Below, one piece after another: positions 8,846 through 18,212 of a stretch of DNA of 64,000 nt. The position numbers and the translations under genes are program-made. The DNA is from Kumtagia sp963829135 (GTDB lineage Bacteria > Pseudomonadota > Alphaproteobacteria > Rhizobiales > Rhizobiaceae): NCBI GenBank assembly GCA_963829135.1, contig CAWHHO010000004.1, forward strand, positions 1-64,000, written 5' to 3'. Under the pieces are notes generated by a model, which was given only the letters and a program-made list of their open reading frames with translations, made no database searches and had not been told where the DNA came from. The number at the start of each line of letters is the position of its first letter. The first letter of the stretch is position 1.

Positions 8846-9217
8846 TTCAGCAACTAAGCAGGGATGCTCAGAGCGACCGCTGTCGCGCGGACCCGAACTC
8901 CGCCTTCCATCGAGGATCCTCCGCGCCGCTGCATTTTCAATGAATGCTAGCATGCTGATTGAGCGAGCAGGATACGCGGGTTCCGATGGAGGTGTGCAGC
9001 TGTTCAACCGCAACAACCGTGATCATCCGCGCAATTTCGTTGGGGCGAACGGACTCTGCCATGAAGTGCTAACCGCAAGCGGGGGGCGCGGCCACGGGTG
9101 TTCGCCGCACCGGCGGTGATCGCGGCCGCGTCAAGACCGGTAGCTGATCAGGGCTCGGCGTCGAATGGTGACTGCTGCCATGGCGCGCAAGGGGGGGGTG
9201 GCGCGCCGATCGCCGTC
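8846..9217. other. No gene seen
   Basis: A GC-rich chromosomal flank after the attachment site. The ORFs here lack family features and ribosome binding sites. I see nothing I can name. Confidence 0.4.
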
Positions 9218-9445
9218 TTATCGATTGCGTAGCCGGCGATAGACCCGCTCGGCGACATAGAGCAGGAAAATAGCGGTGAAGAGCAGGAACGGCCAGACGA
9301 AGGTTCCAATGGCCGACCCCAGCGTGAGGCTGTCACTGGCAACTGCACCGATAAGCAGGGCGACCGCCATCAGGACGAAGTAACCGGCGACCCGTCCGTA
9401 CTCCTTCAAGACGTTGACGATCTCTTCGATAATGATCTCGGGCAT
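9218..9445 (-). CDS. Small two-helix membrane protein
   Basis: 75 residues. A short acidic N-terminus (PEIIIEEIVNVLKEYG) precedes two hydrophobic segments, about 19-38 (VAGYFVLMAVALLIGAVAS) and 45-65 (IGTFVWPFLLFTAIFLLYVA). A basic tail (RVYRRLRNR) predicts the C-terminus in the cytoplasm. No family recognised. An AGGAAG word lies about 20 bases upstream, so the start is plausible but not strongly supported. It is on the same strand as xseA downstream, 340 bp from it. Confidence 0.55.
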   Translation of the reverse strand: MPEIIIEEIVNVLKEYGRVAGYFVLMAVALLIGAVASDSLTLGSAIGTFVWPFLLFTAIFLLYVAERVYRRLRNR

Positions 9446-9585
9446 ATGCGCTCTACTGCCATCTTCCTAGGATCATGCCTGCGCAGCGACGATCACGCAA
9501 GGAAGTAGCGGATAGTTGTTATTCGCGATGCGAGGTGCTGACGCGCTACCGGCGCAGCGCGATTCGGATGCCGCGCAGCGGCGGT

Positions 9586-11160
9586 CTAGAACAAAGATCC
9601 CTGCCGGCCGGATTCCTGCTTCTTCTCCTGCGCCCTTTGGCGCAAGCGAGGCCGCGGCGCCTGGCCCGAGGTCGCCAGAGCCTGGACGTCGCCATCGGCG
9701 AAACGCAGCGAAAGCGGCACGCCCGGCGAAACTTCCGACGCCCGCCTGAGCACCCCTCCTTGCGTGTCGAGCACCAGCGCGTAGCCGCGGTCGAGTATCG
9801 CCTGGTCGGAGAGTTTCAGCGTCGCGAGCAGCCGGTCGGCTTGCGTGAGGCGCGCCCGTGCGCGCTCGAGGCGCGCCGTCATCGCCGTCTCGCTCCGGCG
9901 CAGCATGGCCACCAACCGGTCACCCGCGAGCTTGTTGCGGCGTTCGATCGGCGCAGTCGTCAGCCTCGACGAACCCCGCAGCAACAACTCGCGCCGTTGC
10001 CTCAACGCATTGCGTATCGCGCCGGTCGCGCGGGTGAAGTCGCGCTCGGCGTGCTTTCGTGTATCGGCGATGCGCCGCGAAAGCGTCGCCGGGGTCAGGC
10101 GGATGGCGGCGAACCGCGCCCGCTTGCGGTCGACGCCGACGTCCAGCGCACGGCCGAGGCGACTGCTCGCCTCGTCGAAATGCCGGCGCGGCAGCGCCAG
10201 CAACTGATCCGGGGAGGGTAGGGCTCTCGCGGCGGCGCGCAAGGTCGAGCGCTTGCGGTCAGTCGACCGCGAGACGCAGGCCCGCAGCCGCGCGCCGAGA
10301 TTGGCCAGCCGCGCCGCTATCTCATCGCGCACCGGAACGGCGATTTCGGCCGCGCCGGTCGGTGTCGGAGCACGCACGTCCGCCACGAGGTCGATCAGCG
10401 TCCAGTCAGTCTCGTGACCCACTGCCGAAATGATCGGTACGTGCGAATCCGCTACGATGCGGGCCAACGCCTCGTCGTTGAAGCCCCAAAGATCTTCGAG
10501 ACTGCCGCCACCGCGCGCCACGATGATCACATCCGGGCGCGGGATCGGGCCGCCCTCGGACAAGGCGTTGAAACCCAGCACTGCGTTGGCGACCTCGGTC
10601 GCGCACGTCTCCCCCTGCACGCGTACGGGCCACACGATGACATGCAGCGGAAAGCGGTCCTTAATGCGGTGGACGATGTCACGGATGACCGCCCCGGTCG
10701 GCGACGTGACGACGCCGATGACCCGCGGCATATAAGGCAGAAGCTGCTTGCGCGCCGGCTCGAACAGGCCTTCGGCGGCGAGGCGGCGCTTGCGCTCCTC
10801 CAGCAATGCCATCAGCGCGCCGGCGCCGGCAGGTTCAAGATTGTCGATGACGATCTGATAGTTGGACTTGCCGGGGAAGGTGGTGAGCTTGCCGGTGGCG
10901 ATTACTTCCATCCCTTCCTCGGGACGAAACTTGATGCGGCTCATCGCCGTCCTCCAGATCACCGCATCCAGCCGGGCACGGTCGTCCTTTAGGCAGAAAT
11001 AAGCATGGCCGGAGGAATGCGGTCCGCGGTATCCGGAAATCTCGCCGCGTACGCGCACGTAGCCGAACGCATCCTCGACCGTACGGCGCAGCGCGTTCGA
11101 TATCTCGCTCACCGTGAATTCGGCGGCGTTGCTTTTCGATTCGGTCAAAAGATCATCCAT
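9586..11160 (-). CDS. xseA: Exodeoxyribonuclease VII large subunit
   Basis: 524 residues, normal for an alphaproteobacterial XseA. ExoVII degrades single-stranded DNA bidirectionally to acid-insoluble oligonucleotides in complex with XseB. Visible order: an N-terminal OB-fold (about 16-115, with VRGEISGYRGPHSSGHAYFC and LKDDRARLDAVIW), then the catalytic region (GVVTSPTGAVIRDI, DVIIVARGGGSLEDLWGFND, SAVGHETDWTL, DLVADVRAPTPTGAAE), then a long charged coiled-coil region, and a Gln/Arg-rich tail. The small subunit gene xseB is not in this neighbourhood. It is divergent from the cyclase gene across 128 bp. Confidence 0.96.
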   Translation of the reverse strand: MDDLLTESKSNAAEFTVSEISNALRRTVEDAFGYVRVRGEISGYRGPHSSGHAYFCLKDDRARLDAVIWRTAMSRIKFRPEEGMEVIATGKLTTFPGKSNYQIVIDNLEPAGAGALMALLEERKRRLAAEGLFEPARKQLLPYMPRVIGVVTSPTGAVIRDIVHRIKDRFPLHVIVWPVRVQGETCATEVANAVLGFNALSEGGPIPRPDVIIVARGGGSLEDLWGFNDEALARIVADSHVPIISAVGHETDWTLIDLVADVRAPTPTGAAEIAVPVRDEIAARLANLGARLRACVSRSTDRKRSTLRAAARALPSPDQLLALPRRHFDEASSRLGRALDVGVDRKRARFAAIRLTPATLSRRIADTRKHAERDFTRATGAIRNALRQRRELLLRGSSRLTTAPIERRNKLAGDRLVAMLRRSETAMTARLERARARLTQADRLLATLKLSDQAILDRGYALVLDTQGGVLRRASEVSPGVPLSLRFADGDVQALATSGQAPRPRLRQRAQEKKQESGRQGSLF

Positions 11161-11288
11161 CGGATGATTGATCCGCCTTTGCCCCGCCTGGTCAAGAGCC
11201 GGGTGTCGTTGAGAGAAATGATAGGAAAAAAATCCTTGAACTGCGATGATGGCTCCCCATATTCCATCATGTTAGAAAGGGCGGGACG

Positions 11289-12575
11289 ATGGCGACACTC
11301 AATTCACTGAAGCAAGGGCAGGCAACGGCCGGTCAGGGCACTGGTGCGCGCTTGCGCAATCTGGTGATGCGCTACGTTCGGACGAGCACCGCAGATGCAA
11401 CCGCCAGGCAGCGACGCGGCCACGAGATCGTCAACTTCGTCAGCCTTGCGACCGTCGTCTCGAATACCGGCTTTGCGGTGCTTTTTTCGATCATCGATTT
11501 CCGCAATTTCTGGCCGTTCGTCGCCGCGCTCGTGTTCTTCTCGCTGGTCTGGCTGGCAACGCCGCTGATGCATCGCTTCGGTCATCTCGCCGCCGGCACC
11601 TATCTGTGGGCGACGGCGATGGCGGGAGATGCTGCCTATGCGTGGATCGCCGGCACGGATGCCGGTTTCCAGTATTTCCTGCTCGCCGGCCCGGCGACGC
11701 TGGTGATGGTGCTCGGCTCGCGGCGGCTGAGACTGGTCGCCTTCTACTTCGCCGCACTGCTTATTGTATTTGCCGTCATCGAGCTGACTTTTCCGGCGAA
11801 GTCCACGGTGCTGAGCCTGTCGCCGGAAATGACGACGGCGGCGTTCCTGCTGTCGGTATGCATGTCCGCGGTGTTCAACCTTATTGCGGCGCTCTACACC
11901 TTCCGCCGGGCGGAGGAATATGAAGACGCCTTTGAGGCAGAGCACGAGCGTTCCGAGCGGTTGCTGCTTAATCTGATGCCCGCTTCTGTCGCCCAGCGCC
12001 TCAAGCACGAGCCGGGCGAGGTTATCGCGGATGATTTGCCTGCCGTGACCATCCTTTTTGCCGACATTGTCGGCTTCACCGTCCGCGCCGCCACCCTGCC
12101 GGCGCAGCACCTCGTCGGCTTCCTCAACCGCGTGTTTCTTGAGTTCGACCGGTTGGCTGATGCTCACGGGCTGGAGAAGATCAAGACAATCGGCGACGCG
12201 TATATGGTGGCGGGCGGCATGCCGGAGCCCAGGCCGGATCACGCAGCCGCTGTCGCCGCGATGGCGCTCGATATGCTCGACGTGATGCGAAACCTCTCCG
12301 AGCAGGCAGGCGAAGACATCGCCGTGCGCATCGGTATCCACACCGGCCCTGCGGTAGCGGGGGTCATCGGCGAACGCAAGCAGTTCTATGACGTATGGGG
12401 CGATACCGTGAACGTCGCTGCCCGCATGGAGTCGCACGGGGAGGCTGGCCGGATACAGGTATCGGCCGAAGCAATGCGGGCCATCGGGCCATCGTTCGAT
12501 TTCGAGCCGCGGGGGATGGTCGATATCAAGGGCAAGGGCCCGATGGAAATCTTCGTCCTTACCGGGCGGGCATAG
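11289..12575 (+). CDS. Membrane-bound class III adenylate cyclase
   Basis: 428 residues making cAMP from ATP at the membrane. Residues about 45-210 contain roughly six hydrophobic segments (for example FAVLFSIIDF, FWPFVAALVFFSLVWLA, FYFAALLIVFAVIEL, FLLSVCMSAVFNLIAALY). A short coiled-coil (about 212-240) leads into the catalytic domain (about 245-425). Metal ligands sit in ILFADIVGF, the purine-selecting Lys in KTIGDAYM, and the Asp plus Asn/Arg pair in DVWGDTVNVAARMES; this Lys/Asp pair indicates adenylate rather than guanylate specificity. The start follows AAAGGGCGGGACG. The gene lies alone between divergent xseA and the downstream hydrolase gene. Confidence 0.93.
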   Translation: MATLNSLKQGQATAGQGTGARLRNLVMRYVRTSTADATARQRRGHEIVNFVSLATVVSNTGFAVLFSIIDFRNFWPFVAALVFFSLVWLATPLMHRFGHLAAGTYLWATAMAGDAAYAWIAGTDAGFQYFLLAGPATLVMVLGSRRLRLVAFYFAALLIVFAVIELTFPAKSTVLSLSPEMTTAAFLLSVCMSAVFNLIAALYTFRRAEEYEDAFEAEHERSERLLLNLMPASVAQRLKHEPGEVIADDLPAVTILFADIVGFTVRAATLPAQHLVGFLNRVFLEFDRLADAHGLEKIKTIGDAYMVAGGMPEPRPDHAAAVAAMALDMLDVMRNLSEQAGEDIAVRIGIHTGPAVAGVIGERKQFYDVWGDTVNVAARMESHGEAGRIQVSAEAMRAIGPSFDFEPRGMVDIKGKGPMEIFVLTGRA

Positions 12576-12691
12576 CCCGCGCTCATCTCCATGCAACCGG
12601 AATACAATCAGGAATAGAAGTTTTTGCGGATTTATGGAACAAAACATGAACGATATGCTACTGTTGATTGCTTTGTTTTTGGGAGGGCAAA

Positions 12692-13996
12692 ATGAAAGTT
12701 GACGTATTCTACAAGGTTTGTCGCGCCAAATTGGGATCGATCTCGAAGGCGGCACAGGGAGGATTTGAACTGATCCTGAGGGAGGCGGGCGCACGGAAAA
12801 CCGAAACGAACCATCTGGCCTACATGCTGGCGACCGCCTGGTGGGAAACCGCGAAAACCATGCAGCCGGTGCGCGAGGCGTTCTTCGTCGCACCCAACGA
12901 TTTTGAGAAAGCCGAGGCATGGCGCCGCAAGAACCTGCACTACCATCCATACTACGGACGCGGCTTCGTCCAACTGACTTGGAAGACGAACTACGAGAAG
13001 GCTTCAAAGAAGTTCGGCGTCGACTTCGTCAAGGAGCCGGACAGGGTGATGGAACCTCAATACGCGGTTCCGATCCTGTTCGAGGGCATGGCGGAAGGTT
13101 GGTTCACCGGCAAGGCACTCGACGATTACATCGACGACATCGACGAACCGAAAAGCGAGGACCTGCGCGAGTACAAGGAAGCGCGCCGCATCATAAATGG
13201 CACGGACAAGGCGGATACGGTCGCAAGGATCGCGGTTTTGATTGAAGAAGCGCTGCGCCAGGCGGACTATGGCACGGACGCACTCGCCGGCTTCGCCACC
13301 GCGAATTCTGCCGGCGTTAGGATCAGTCCCTACTCATGGATCGCCGACGGGTTCGGTCCCGGTGGCCCGGGCGATCAGTCCGCTACAGTCAGCGAAGCCG
13401 CGCTGCCGGCCGCCTCGGGCACTTTCGCGGCGAAGCTGGTCGAGAAGGCGCAGGCGGAATTCCATGTTTACAAGGGTGAGTTCGAAAACGTTTCTCCCCT
13501 GAAAGAACGCATCGGCAAGTATTGGAACTTTCTGAACAGGCCGGATCTCGACGGGGCGGATGATGTTCCCTGGTCGGCCGCCTTCATCTCCTACATGGTG
13601 CATCTGGCCGGCGCAGGCACCGCGTTTCCGTACAGCGCGCAGCACTCGGTCTATTTCTACCGCATCATCAATGACCTGATCATCAACAAGAAGACGTCGT
13701 TCCGGGGATACCGGGTCGGCGAAATCACCATCCAGCCGGGCGATATCATCGGTATGAACAGGGCGGCAAGCAGCCAGATCGACTACGACTGGGCTTCCCA
13801 TCATTCGGACTACAAGAGCCACGCGGACATCGTAGTCGGCGTCGACGGCACCGGCGTCTCCACGATCGGCGGAAATGTCGGTGCGGCTCCGCGGCAGGTC
13901 TCGACAAAGAAGTTCATCTGGAGCGGCGGCTCATTGGTCAACAGCGTCAACGCGAACCAGAAGGTTTTCGTGGTGATCCGAAGCTTCCTGCCTTGA
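12692..13996 (+). CDS. GH19/chitinase-like hydrolase fused to a DUF2272-type domain
   Basis: 434 residues from the ATG at 12692, which follows GGGAGGGCAAA; an upstream ATG at 12668 has no such site. Residues about 30-170 resemble the lysozyme/chitinase fold of glycoside hydrolase family 19: AYMLATAWWETAKTMQPVRE contains the probable catalytic Glu, and YYGRGFVQLTWKTNYEKAS is the typical substrate-groove block. Residues about 250-434 resemble DUF2272 (PWSAAFISYMVHLAGA, then SHADIVVGV and TIGGNVG). No signal peptide is visible. Both domain types occur in phage lysis or cell-wall enzymes, so a peptidoglycan or chitin-like substrate is inferred. No phage genes flank it. Confidence 0.75.
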   Translation: MKVDVFYKVCRAKLGSISKAAQGGFELILREAGARKTETNHLAYMLATAWWETAKTMQPVREAFFVAPNDFEKAEAWRRKNLHYHPYYGRGFVQLTWKTNYEKASKKFGVDFVKEPDRVMEPQYAVPILFEGMAEGWFTGKALDDYIDDIDEPKSEDLREYKEARRIINGTDKADTVARIAVLIEEALRQADYGTDALAGFATANSAGVRISPYSWIADGFGPGGPGDQSATVSEAALPAASGTFAAKLVEKAQAEFHVYKGEFENVSPLKERIGKYWNFLNRPDLDGADDVPWSAAFISYMVHLAGAGTAFPYSAQHSVYFYRIINDLIINKKTSFRGYRVGEITIQPGDIIGMNRAASSQIDYDWASHHSDYKSHADIVVGVDGTGVSTIGGNVGAAPRQVSTKKFIWSGGSLVNSVNANQKVFVVIRSFLP

Positions 13997-14046
13997 TGCG
14001 GGTTTCATGAGCCGGGGGAGAGCGCCGGTCGCCTGCTGGCCGGCGC

Positions 14047-15000
14047 TCACCAACCTGGCATCTGGTTAGGCTTGCTACGCTTCATCCGCGAAAACGCCAT
14101 TGCCGCAAAGTCGAAGGAACCGCTGTCCTCGATCGTCGATACCGATATGTTGTCGAGGCTCTCGGCGATGTGGCGCGCCAGCGCGTCGACCAGCGCCGGA
14201 TGCTCGGAATGGCCACGCATAATGCCGATCTTGGTTTCCGGCAGATCGCCAAATCCGTCTGCCTCCGTCAGCACCCGCATTCCGGGTCGCAACGAGCATT
14301 CCGCCAGTACCGAAACGGCCAGTCCGGACAGTACGGCCGCCGTGATGACGGTGGCTGAAAAGCTGCTGACGAGCACACGATGATCGCGCCCCATCCGTTC
14401 CAGAACCTCCGTTCCGGCGCGGCGCCAGATGCAGGTTGGACGACCGAATGCCACCGGCAAAGGCGTCAGTTCATGCACGTTGTGATTGGCTGAGGTGACC
14501 CAGAGCAGGGGTTCGCGCCGCACAACTTCCGATGGTGCAACCTCCTCGTTGTGAGTTACCAACGCAATGTCGAGATTGCCACGCCGAATGTAGTCGCGCA
14601 GCCTTCCTGTATCTTCGCAGACGACGGATAGTTCTACGCGCGGATTGGACCGCGAAAAGCGCGCCATGATCTCCGGCAAGAACCGCTCGGCGTAGTCGTC
14701 GGGCACGCCGATGCGGATATGCCCCTCCAGGCTGGCATCGTCGAAGGCCGCCTGCGTCTCGCGATTGAGCCGGATCAGCCGCCGCGCATAGGCGAGCAGT
14801 TTCTCACCATCTTCCGTCAGCCTGTTGGCCCGGCCGTCCTTCTCAAACAGCGGCTTGCTGATGCGTTCTTCCAGCCGTCTCATCTGCATCGAAACCGCCG
14901 ATTGCGTGCGATGAACCTCGTCGGCGGCCTTGGTGAAGCTGCCGGTGTCGGCAATCATGATGAAGGTTTGAAGCTGGTCGAGATCAAGGGGCGCTTTCAT
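14047..15000 (-). CDS. LysR-family transcriptional regulator
   Basis: 317 residues from the ATG at 14998-15000; an upstream in-frame ATG at 15042 would add 14 residues. The N-terminal winged HTH (LDQLQTFIMIADTGSFTKAA through RRLEERISKPLFEKDG) is followed by a periplasmic-binding-protein-like effector domain (about 90-300, HIRIGVPDDYAERFLPEIM, VLSGLAVSVLAECSL). It is divergent from the DUF1127 gene at 15172 with 171 bp between starts, a common arrangement for a LysR regulator and a controlled neighbour. The effector is unknown. Confidence 0.9.
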   Translation of the reverse strand: MKAPLDLDQLQTFIMIADTGSFTKAADEVHRTQSAVSMQMRRLEERISKPLFEKDGRANRLTEDGEKLLAYARRLIRLNRETQAAFDDASLEGHIRIGVPDDYAERFLPEIMARFSRSNPRVELSVVCEDTGRLRDYIRRGNLDIALVTHNEEVAPSEVVRREPLLWVTSANHNVHELTPLPVAFGRPTCIWRRAGTEVLERMGRDHRVLVSSFSATVITAAVLSGLAVSVLAECSLRPGMRVLTEADGFGDLPETKIGIMRGHSEHPALVDALARHIAESLDNISVSTIEDSGSFDFAAMAFSRMKRSKPNQMPGW

Positions 15001-15171
15001 CGTGCATCCATCACCAATGTTGATTGGATATATTAGAAACATTCGTTGGATAAATCAATTCCCGCGTGAGATTGTGGGGACGTCCAGGGAAGTTGAGCGA
15101 ATTCATAGCGGCGGGAGCGATCCCGCCCGATCGATCATGCACGCCCGGATAATTCGCGGAAGGAGACTGTC

Positions 15172-15432
15172 ATGACCACCCTCGATTTCACCACCGGTGC
15201 CACGCGTATCGCGCAGCGTCCCTCGTTTCTGGTGCAAGGGCTGAACGCCGTATCGAAACTCCTTCGCGCCTGGCGAAACCGCCGCGAGTTGCACCGGCTT
15301 GGCGAGCTGACCGATGCGGAACTTAAGGACATCGGCCTGACGCGCTCCGACCTCTTCGTCGCCAATGCTGAGCCACTTGGTGTTGATCCGACCGCACAGC
15401 TAAGAGCTATCGTGGTTTCGCGCCTTGACTAG
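15172..15432 (+). CDS. DUF1127 small basic protein
   Basis: 86 residues. The C-terminal half carries the DUF1127 signature: LRAWRNRRELHRLGELTDAE followed by LKDIGLTRSDL. Members of this family in alphaproteobacteria are short, basic and often stress- or phosphate-responsive, and the domain has been linked to RNA binding. The ATG follows GGAAGGAGACTGTC, a strong ribosome binding site. It is transcribed divergently from the LysR gene and ends before a strong terminator at 15495. Confidence 0.9.
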   Translation: MTTLDFTTGATRIAQRPSFLVQGLNAVSKLLRAWRNRRELHRLGELTDAELKDIGLTRSDLFVANAEPLGVDPTAQLRAIVVSRLD

Positions 15433-15494
15433 CGGCCAACCAGTTCACGCAGGCGAACTCCCCCACCGGTCACCCTGCCGGACGCCTGCTGATT

Positions 15495-15526
15495 GCCCGG
15501 TCCATTGTGGACCGGGCGTTTTTTTC
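15495..15526 (+). terminator. Rho-independent terminator after the DUF1127 gene
   Basis: A perfect 9-bp stem, GCCCGGTCC (15495-15503) and GGACCGGGC (15509-15517), with a 5-base loop and a T run. It lies 63 bp past the DUF1127 stop and 11 bp before the end of the convergent gene at 15537. Confidence 0.95.
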
Positions 15527-15536
15527 GCCTTGGCTT

Positions 15537-16532
15537 CTAACGGTTCCGATCCATGCCCCGGGTGAACTGGTCGAAGATCAACTCGACGCCCTTCTGGTAG
15601 TCGTCGCGGGTCTTGCTGCCGCTCTCGAACATCTTGCCGAAAAGGTCGTCGTAAGGATTGGCTGGACGACCGCTCGGCGCGTGCGGTGCTGCCGCCGGCT
15701 CGTCAATCGGCTCCGCCTGCGTCTGTCCCTGGCCACCCCGCATCATCTCTTCGAATATTTTCCCCCATGGATTGTCGGCCATCGGACTGTCAGGCGCTTG
15801 TTGCGGCTGTGCTTCCGGCTTCTGTTGCGAGCCGCCGCCAAGCATGTCTTCGATCATCTTGCCGAACGGGTTGTCCATAGGGCTGGACGGTGACTGCGGA
15901 GGGGTGCCTCGCGGCTGCTGTGCGGCGCCACCGCCAAACATCCCCTCAAGGATCTTGCCCAACGGATTGTCCATCGGGTTGGATGGAGCCTGTTGCTGTT
16001 GCGGCTGGCCACCAAACATACCGCCGCCACCCTGCTTCATCATCTGCTCGATGATCTGCCCGAGCGGATTGTTGGTGCCTCCGAAGCCGCCAGCCTGCGC
16101 CCCCTGCATCTGGTTTGTCGACTGTTTGAACAATCCGCCCATCACCATCGAGGCAAGCACGGGCAACATCTGGTTGAGAACGCTCTGGCCGATGCCGGTC
16201 GCCTGTGCAGCTTGCGCCGTGATCGCGCGCGACAGCTCCTTCGAGCCGAACAGTTGGCCGAGGATGCCGTTGCCCTCGGCCACCCCTTGCGGCGAGAAGG
16301 CCGCCTGGGTGTCGTCGAAATATTTTCCCTGTTGGCCGCTGGCAAGCGCTGTCATGAAGTTCGCGATACCATAAGGATCCGCCGCATTGCGCTTGAGGCC
16401 CTGGCTGAAGGCGGGCATCAGCGCCTCGACGGCCAACTGCGTCTGCTGCTGCGAAAGACCGAACTGCCGTGCCAGCAGGTCCATACCCTGGCCGTTCTGC
16501 GCATTGGCCATCATGTCGAAAAGCGGAAGCAT
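15537..16532 (-). CDS. DUF937 domain protein with Gln/Gly-rich repeats
   Basis: 331 residues. The N-terminal ~140 residues form a DUF937-type helical domain (LLARQFGLSQQQTQLAVEAL, LMPAFSQGLKRN, AAQATGIGQSVLNQMLPVLA, SMVMGGLF). The C-terminal half is low complexity with four repeats of a NP(L/F)GK(I/M)(I/L)E(G/D)M-type motif (NPLGQIIEQM, NPLGKILEGM, NPFGKMIEDM, NPWGKIFEEM, plus YDDLFGKMFE), separated by Gly/Gln/Pro-rich linkers. The repeats suggest several short amphipathic helices on a flexible tail. Function unknown. No signal peptide seen. Confidence 0.85.
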   Translation of the reverse strand: MLPLFDMMANAQNGQGMDLLARQFGLSQQQTQLAVEALMPAFSQGLKRNAADPYGIANFMTALASGQQGKYFDDTQAAFSPQGVAEGNGILGQLFGSKELSRAITAQAAQATGIGQSVLNQMLPVLASMVMGGLFKQSTNQMQGAQAGGFGGTNNPLGQIIEQMMKQGGGGMFGGQPQQQQAPSNPMDNPLGKILEGMFGGGAAQQPRGTPPQSPSSPMDNPFGKMIEDMLGGGSQQKPEAQPQQAPDSPMADNPWGKIFEEMMRGGQGQTQAEPIDEPAAAPHAPSGRPANPYDDLFGKMFESGSKTRDDYQKGVELIFDQFTRGMDRNR

Positions 16533-16651
16533 TGACGCAACTCCTCCTGAAAATGCTCACTGACCCATTGCTAGCGGAAAGCCGGCGAGCGGGCTACCGG
16601 CTTGTTTGCGCGCTGCCTGTAGCGAGCGGATGAAAACCGGTGCGAGCTGCC

Positions 16652-18025
16652 TCAGTAGGCGTATTCCAGGAACACCGGCTCGATCGATCCGCCCCAGCGC
16701 GTCTGGTAGGCATTGAGCATTTCCTCGGCGCTGGTTGTGCCTCGCGCCACCACCTCGTCCAGTGTCGACAGGAACGACGTTTCGTCGAATCCATCGCGAT
16801 TCTTGCGAGCGCGGTTTTCGAGCCCGATGCGGGAAATCGCCAGCACCTCTCGCGCAATCTCGCGAAGTTGCCTGCCGCGGAACTCGGCGGCGATGCCTTG
16901 CGCCGGAACCGCGGTGCGCATTTCCCGCACCTCCTCGTATGTCCAGTCGGCGGTCATGGCTTCCGCGGCATCGAGCGCCTCTTCGTCATAAAGCAGCCCG
17001 ACCCAGAAAGCCGGCAGCGCGCAGATGCGCCGCCACGGTCCGCCGTCGGCGCCGCGCATCTCGAGAAACCGTTTCAGGCGCACATCCGGAAACAGCGTCG
17101 AGAGATGGTTCGCCCAGTCGCCGATGGTCGGCATGCCGTCGGCAATCTCGTTGTGTGCAGCGCCCGCCATGAACTGGCGAAAAGTTATGTGTGTCATGTC
17201 GTGATAGCGACCGTCGCGGATGACGAAATACATCGGCACGTCGAGCGCCCATTCGACGTAGTCTGCAAAGCCGAATTGCGGCGAGAAGCAGAACGGCAGC
17301 AGGCCTGAGCGCTGGTTGTCGGTGTCGGTCCAGATTTCGCCGCGCCAGGATTTCAGACCGTTCGGCCGGCTGTCGGTGAACGGCGAATTGGCGAAAAGTG
17401 CTGTCGAAAGCGGCTGCAGCTTGAGCGACACCTGCATTTTGCGGCGCATGTCGGTTTCGCTCTCGAAGTCGAGATTTACCTGGATCGTGCAGGTGCGGTA
17501 CATCATGTCGAGACCCAGGGTGCCGACCTTCGGCATGTAACGGGTCATGATCTCGTAGCGGGACTTCGGCATTTTCGGCGTCTCGGTTAGCCGCCATTTC
17601 GGGCTGCCGCCAAGCCCGAGAAAGCGGATACCCAGCGGCTCTGCTATCTCGCGCAATTGCGCCAGATGCGCGTTGCCCTCGCGGCAGGTCTGGTGGATGG
17701 TTTCCACTGGGGCGCCCGAAAGCTCGAACTGCCCGCCCGGCTCCAGCGAGATCGCGCCCTGTCCGGTCGGTTCGACCAGGCCGATGACCCGACCGTCGTC
17801 AAGTATGGGATCCCAGCCGAGCGTGCGTTGCATGCCTTCCAAAAGCGCGCGGATCCCGCGATCGCCGCCATAGGGAACCGGCGCGTTGCCGTCGACATAG
17901 AACGGGAACTTTTCATGCTCCGTGCCGATGCGCCATTTGTCGCGCGGCTTGTTGCCCTCGGCGAGGTACGCGACAAGTTCGTCCTTGCCCTCGATCGGCC
18001 GAAAATCAGATGTGTCGCGCGCCAT
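16652..18025 (-). CDS. gshA: Glutamate-cysteine ligase, plant/proteobacterial type
   Basis: 457 residues from the ATG at 18023-18025 (AGGA about 8 bases upstream); the frame is open to 18091. It joins glutamate and cysteine with ATP, the first step of glutathione synthesis. Characteristic blocks: WRIGTEHEKFPFYVDGN near the N-terminus, LVEPTGQGAISLEPGGQFEL, YMPKVGTLGLDMMYRTCTIQ, VNLDFESETDMRRKM, and a C-terminal RTAVPAQGIAAEFRGR. Length and blocks match the plant-like group typical of rhizobia. The gene is single, flanked by the DUF937 gene (119 bp) on the same strand and a divergent secreted-protein gene. Confidence 0.96.
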   Translation of the reverse strand: MARDTSDFRPIEGKDELVAYLAEGNKPRDKWRIGTEHEKFPFYVDGNAPVPYGGDRGIRALLEGMQRTLGWDPILDDGRVIGLVEPTGQGAISLEPGGQFELSGAPVETIHQTCREGNAHLAQLREIAEPLGIRFLGLGGSPKWRLTETPKMPKSRYEIMTRYMPKVGTLGLDMMYRTCTIQVNLDFESETDMRRKMQVSLKLQPLSTALFANSPFTDSRPNGLKSWRGEIWTDTDNQRSGLLPFCFSPQFGFADYVEWALDVPMYFVIRDGRYHDMTHITFRQFMAGAAHNEIADGMPTIGDWANHLSTLFPDVRLKRFLEMRGADGGPWRRICALPAFWVGLLYDEEALDAAEAMTADWTYEEVREMRTAVPAQGIAAEFRGRQLREIAREVLAISRIGLENRARKNRDGFDETSFLSTLDEVVARGTTSAEEMLNAYQTRWGGSIEPVFLEYAY

Positions 18026-18212
18026 GCTCGTCCTGCTCCCCGGCTTGGAAAAGCCGTGGCGCTTGATGCCGAAATGGCCATCCGCGATCAAGCGAAAAAT
18101 CCTGATCCAGTTTCAAGAGATTGACGATCGGCTCATGACGGCGCCGCGCCGGAATAAATCGCACTGTATAAAAAACAATGTATACTGGAAATCAAAGAGG
18201 AGGGCAAAAGAA

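Noticed and set aside
11304..13007. 567-residue minus-strand ORF
   Set aside because: It is antisense to the cyclase and hydrolase genes and has the His/Arg/Gln-rich composition of a GC-rich shadow frame.
15673..16374. Long plus-strand ORF over the DUF937 gene
   Set aside because: Cys/Pro-rich shadow of the Gly/Gln repeats on the other strand.
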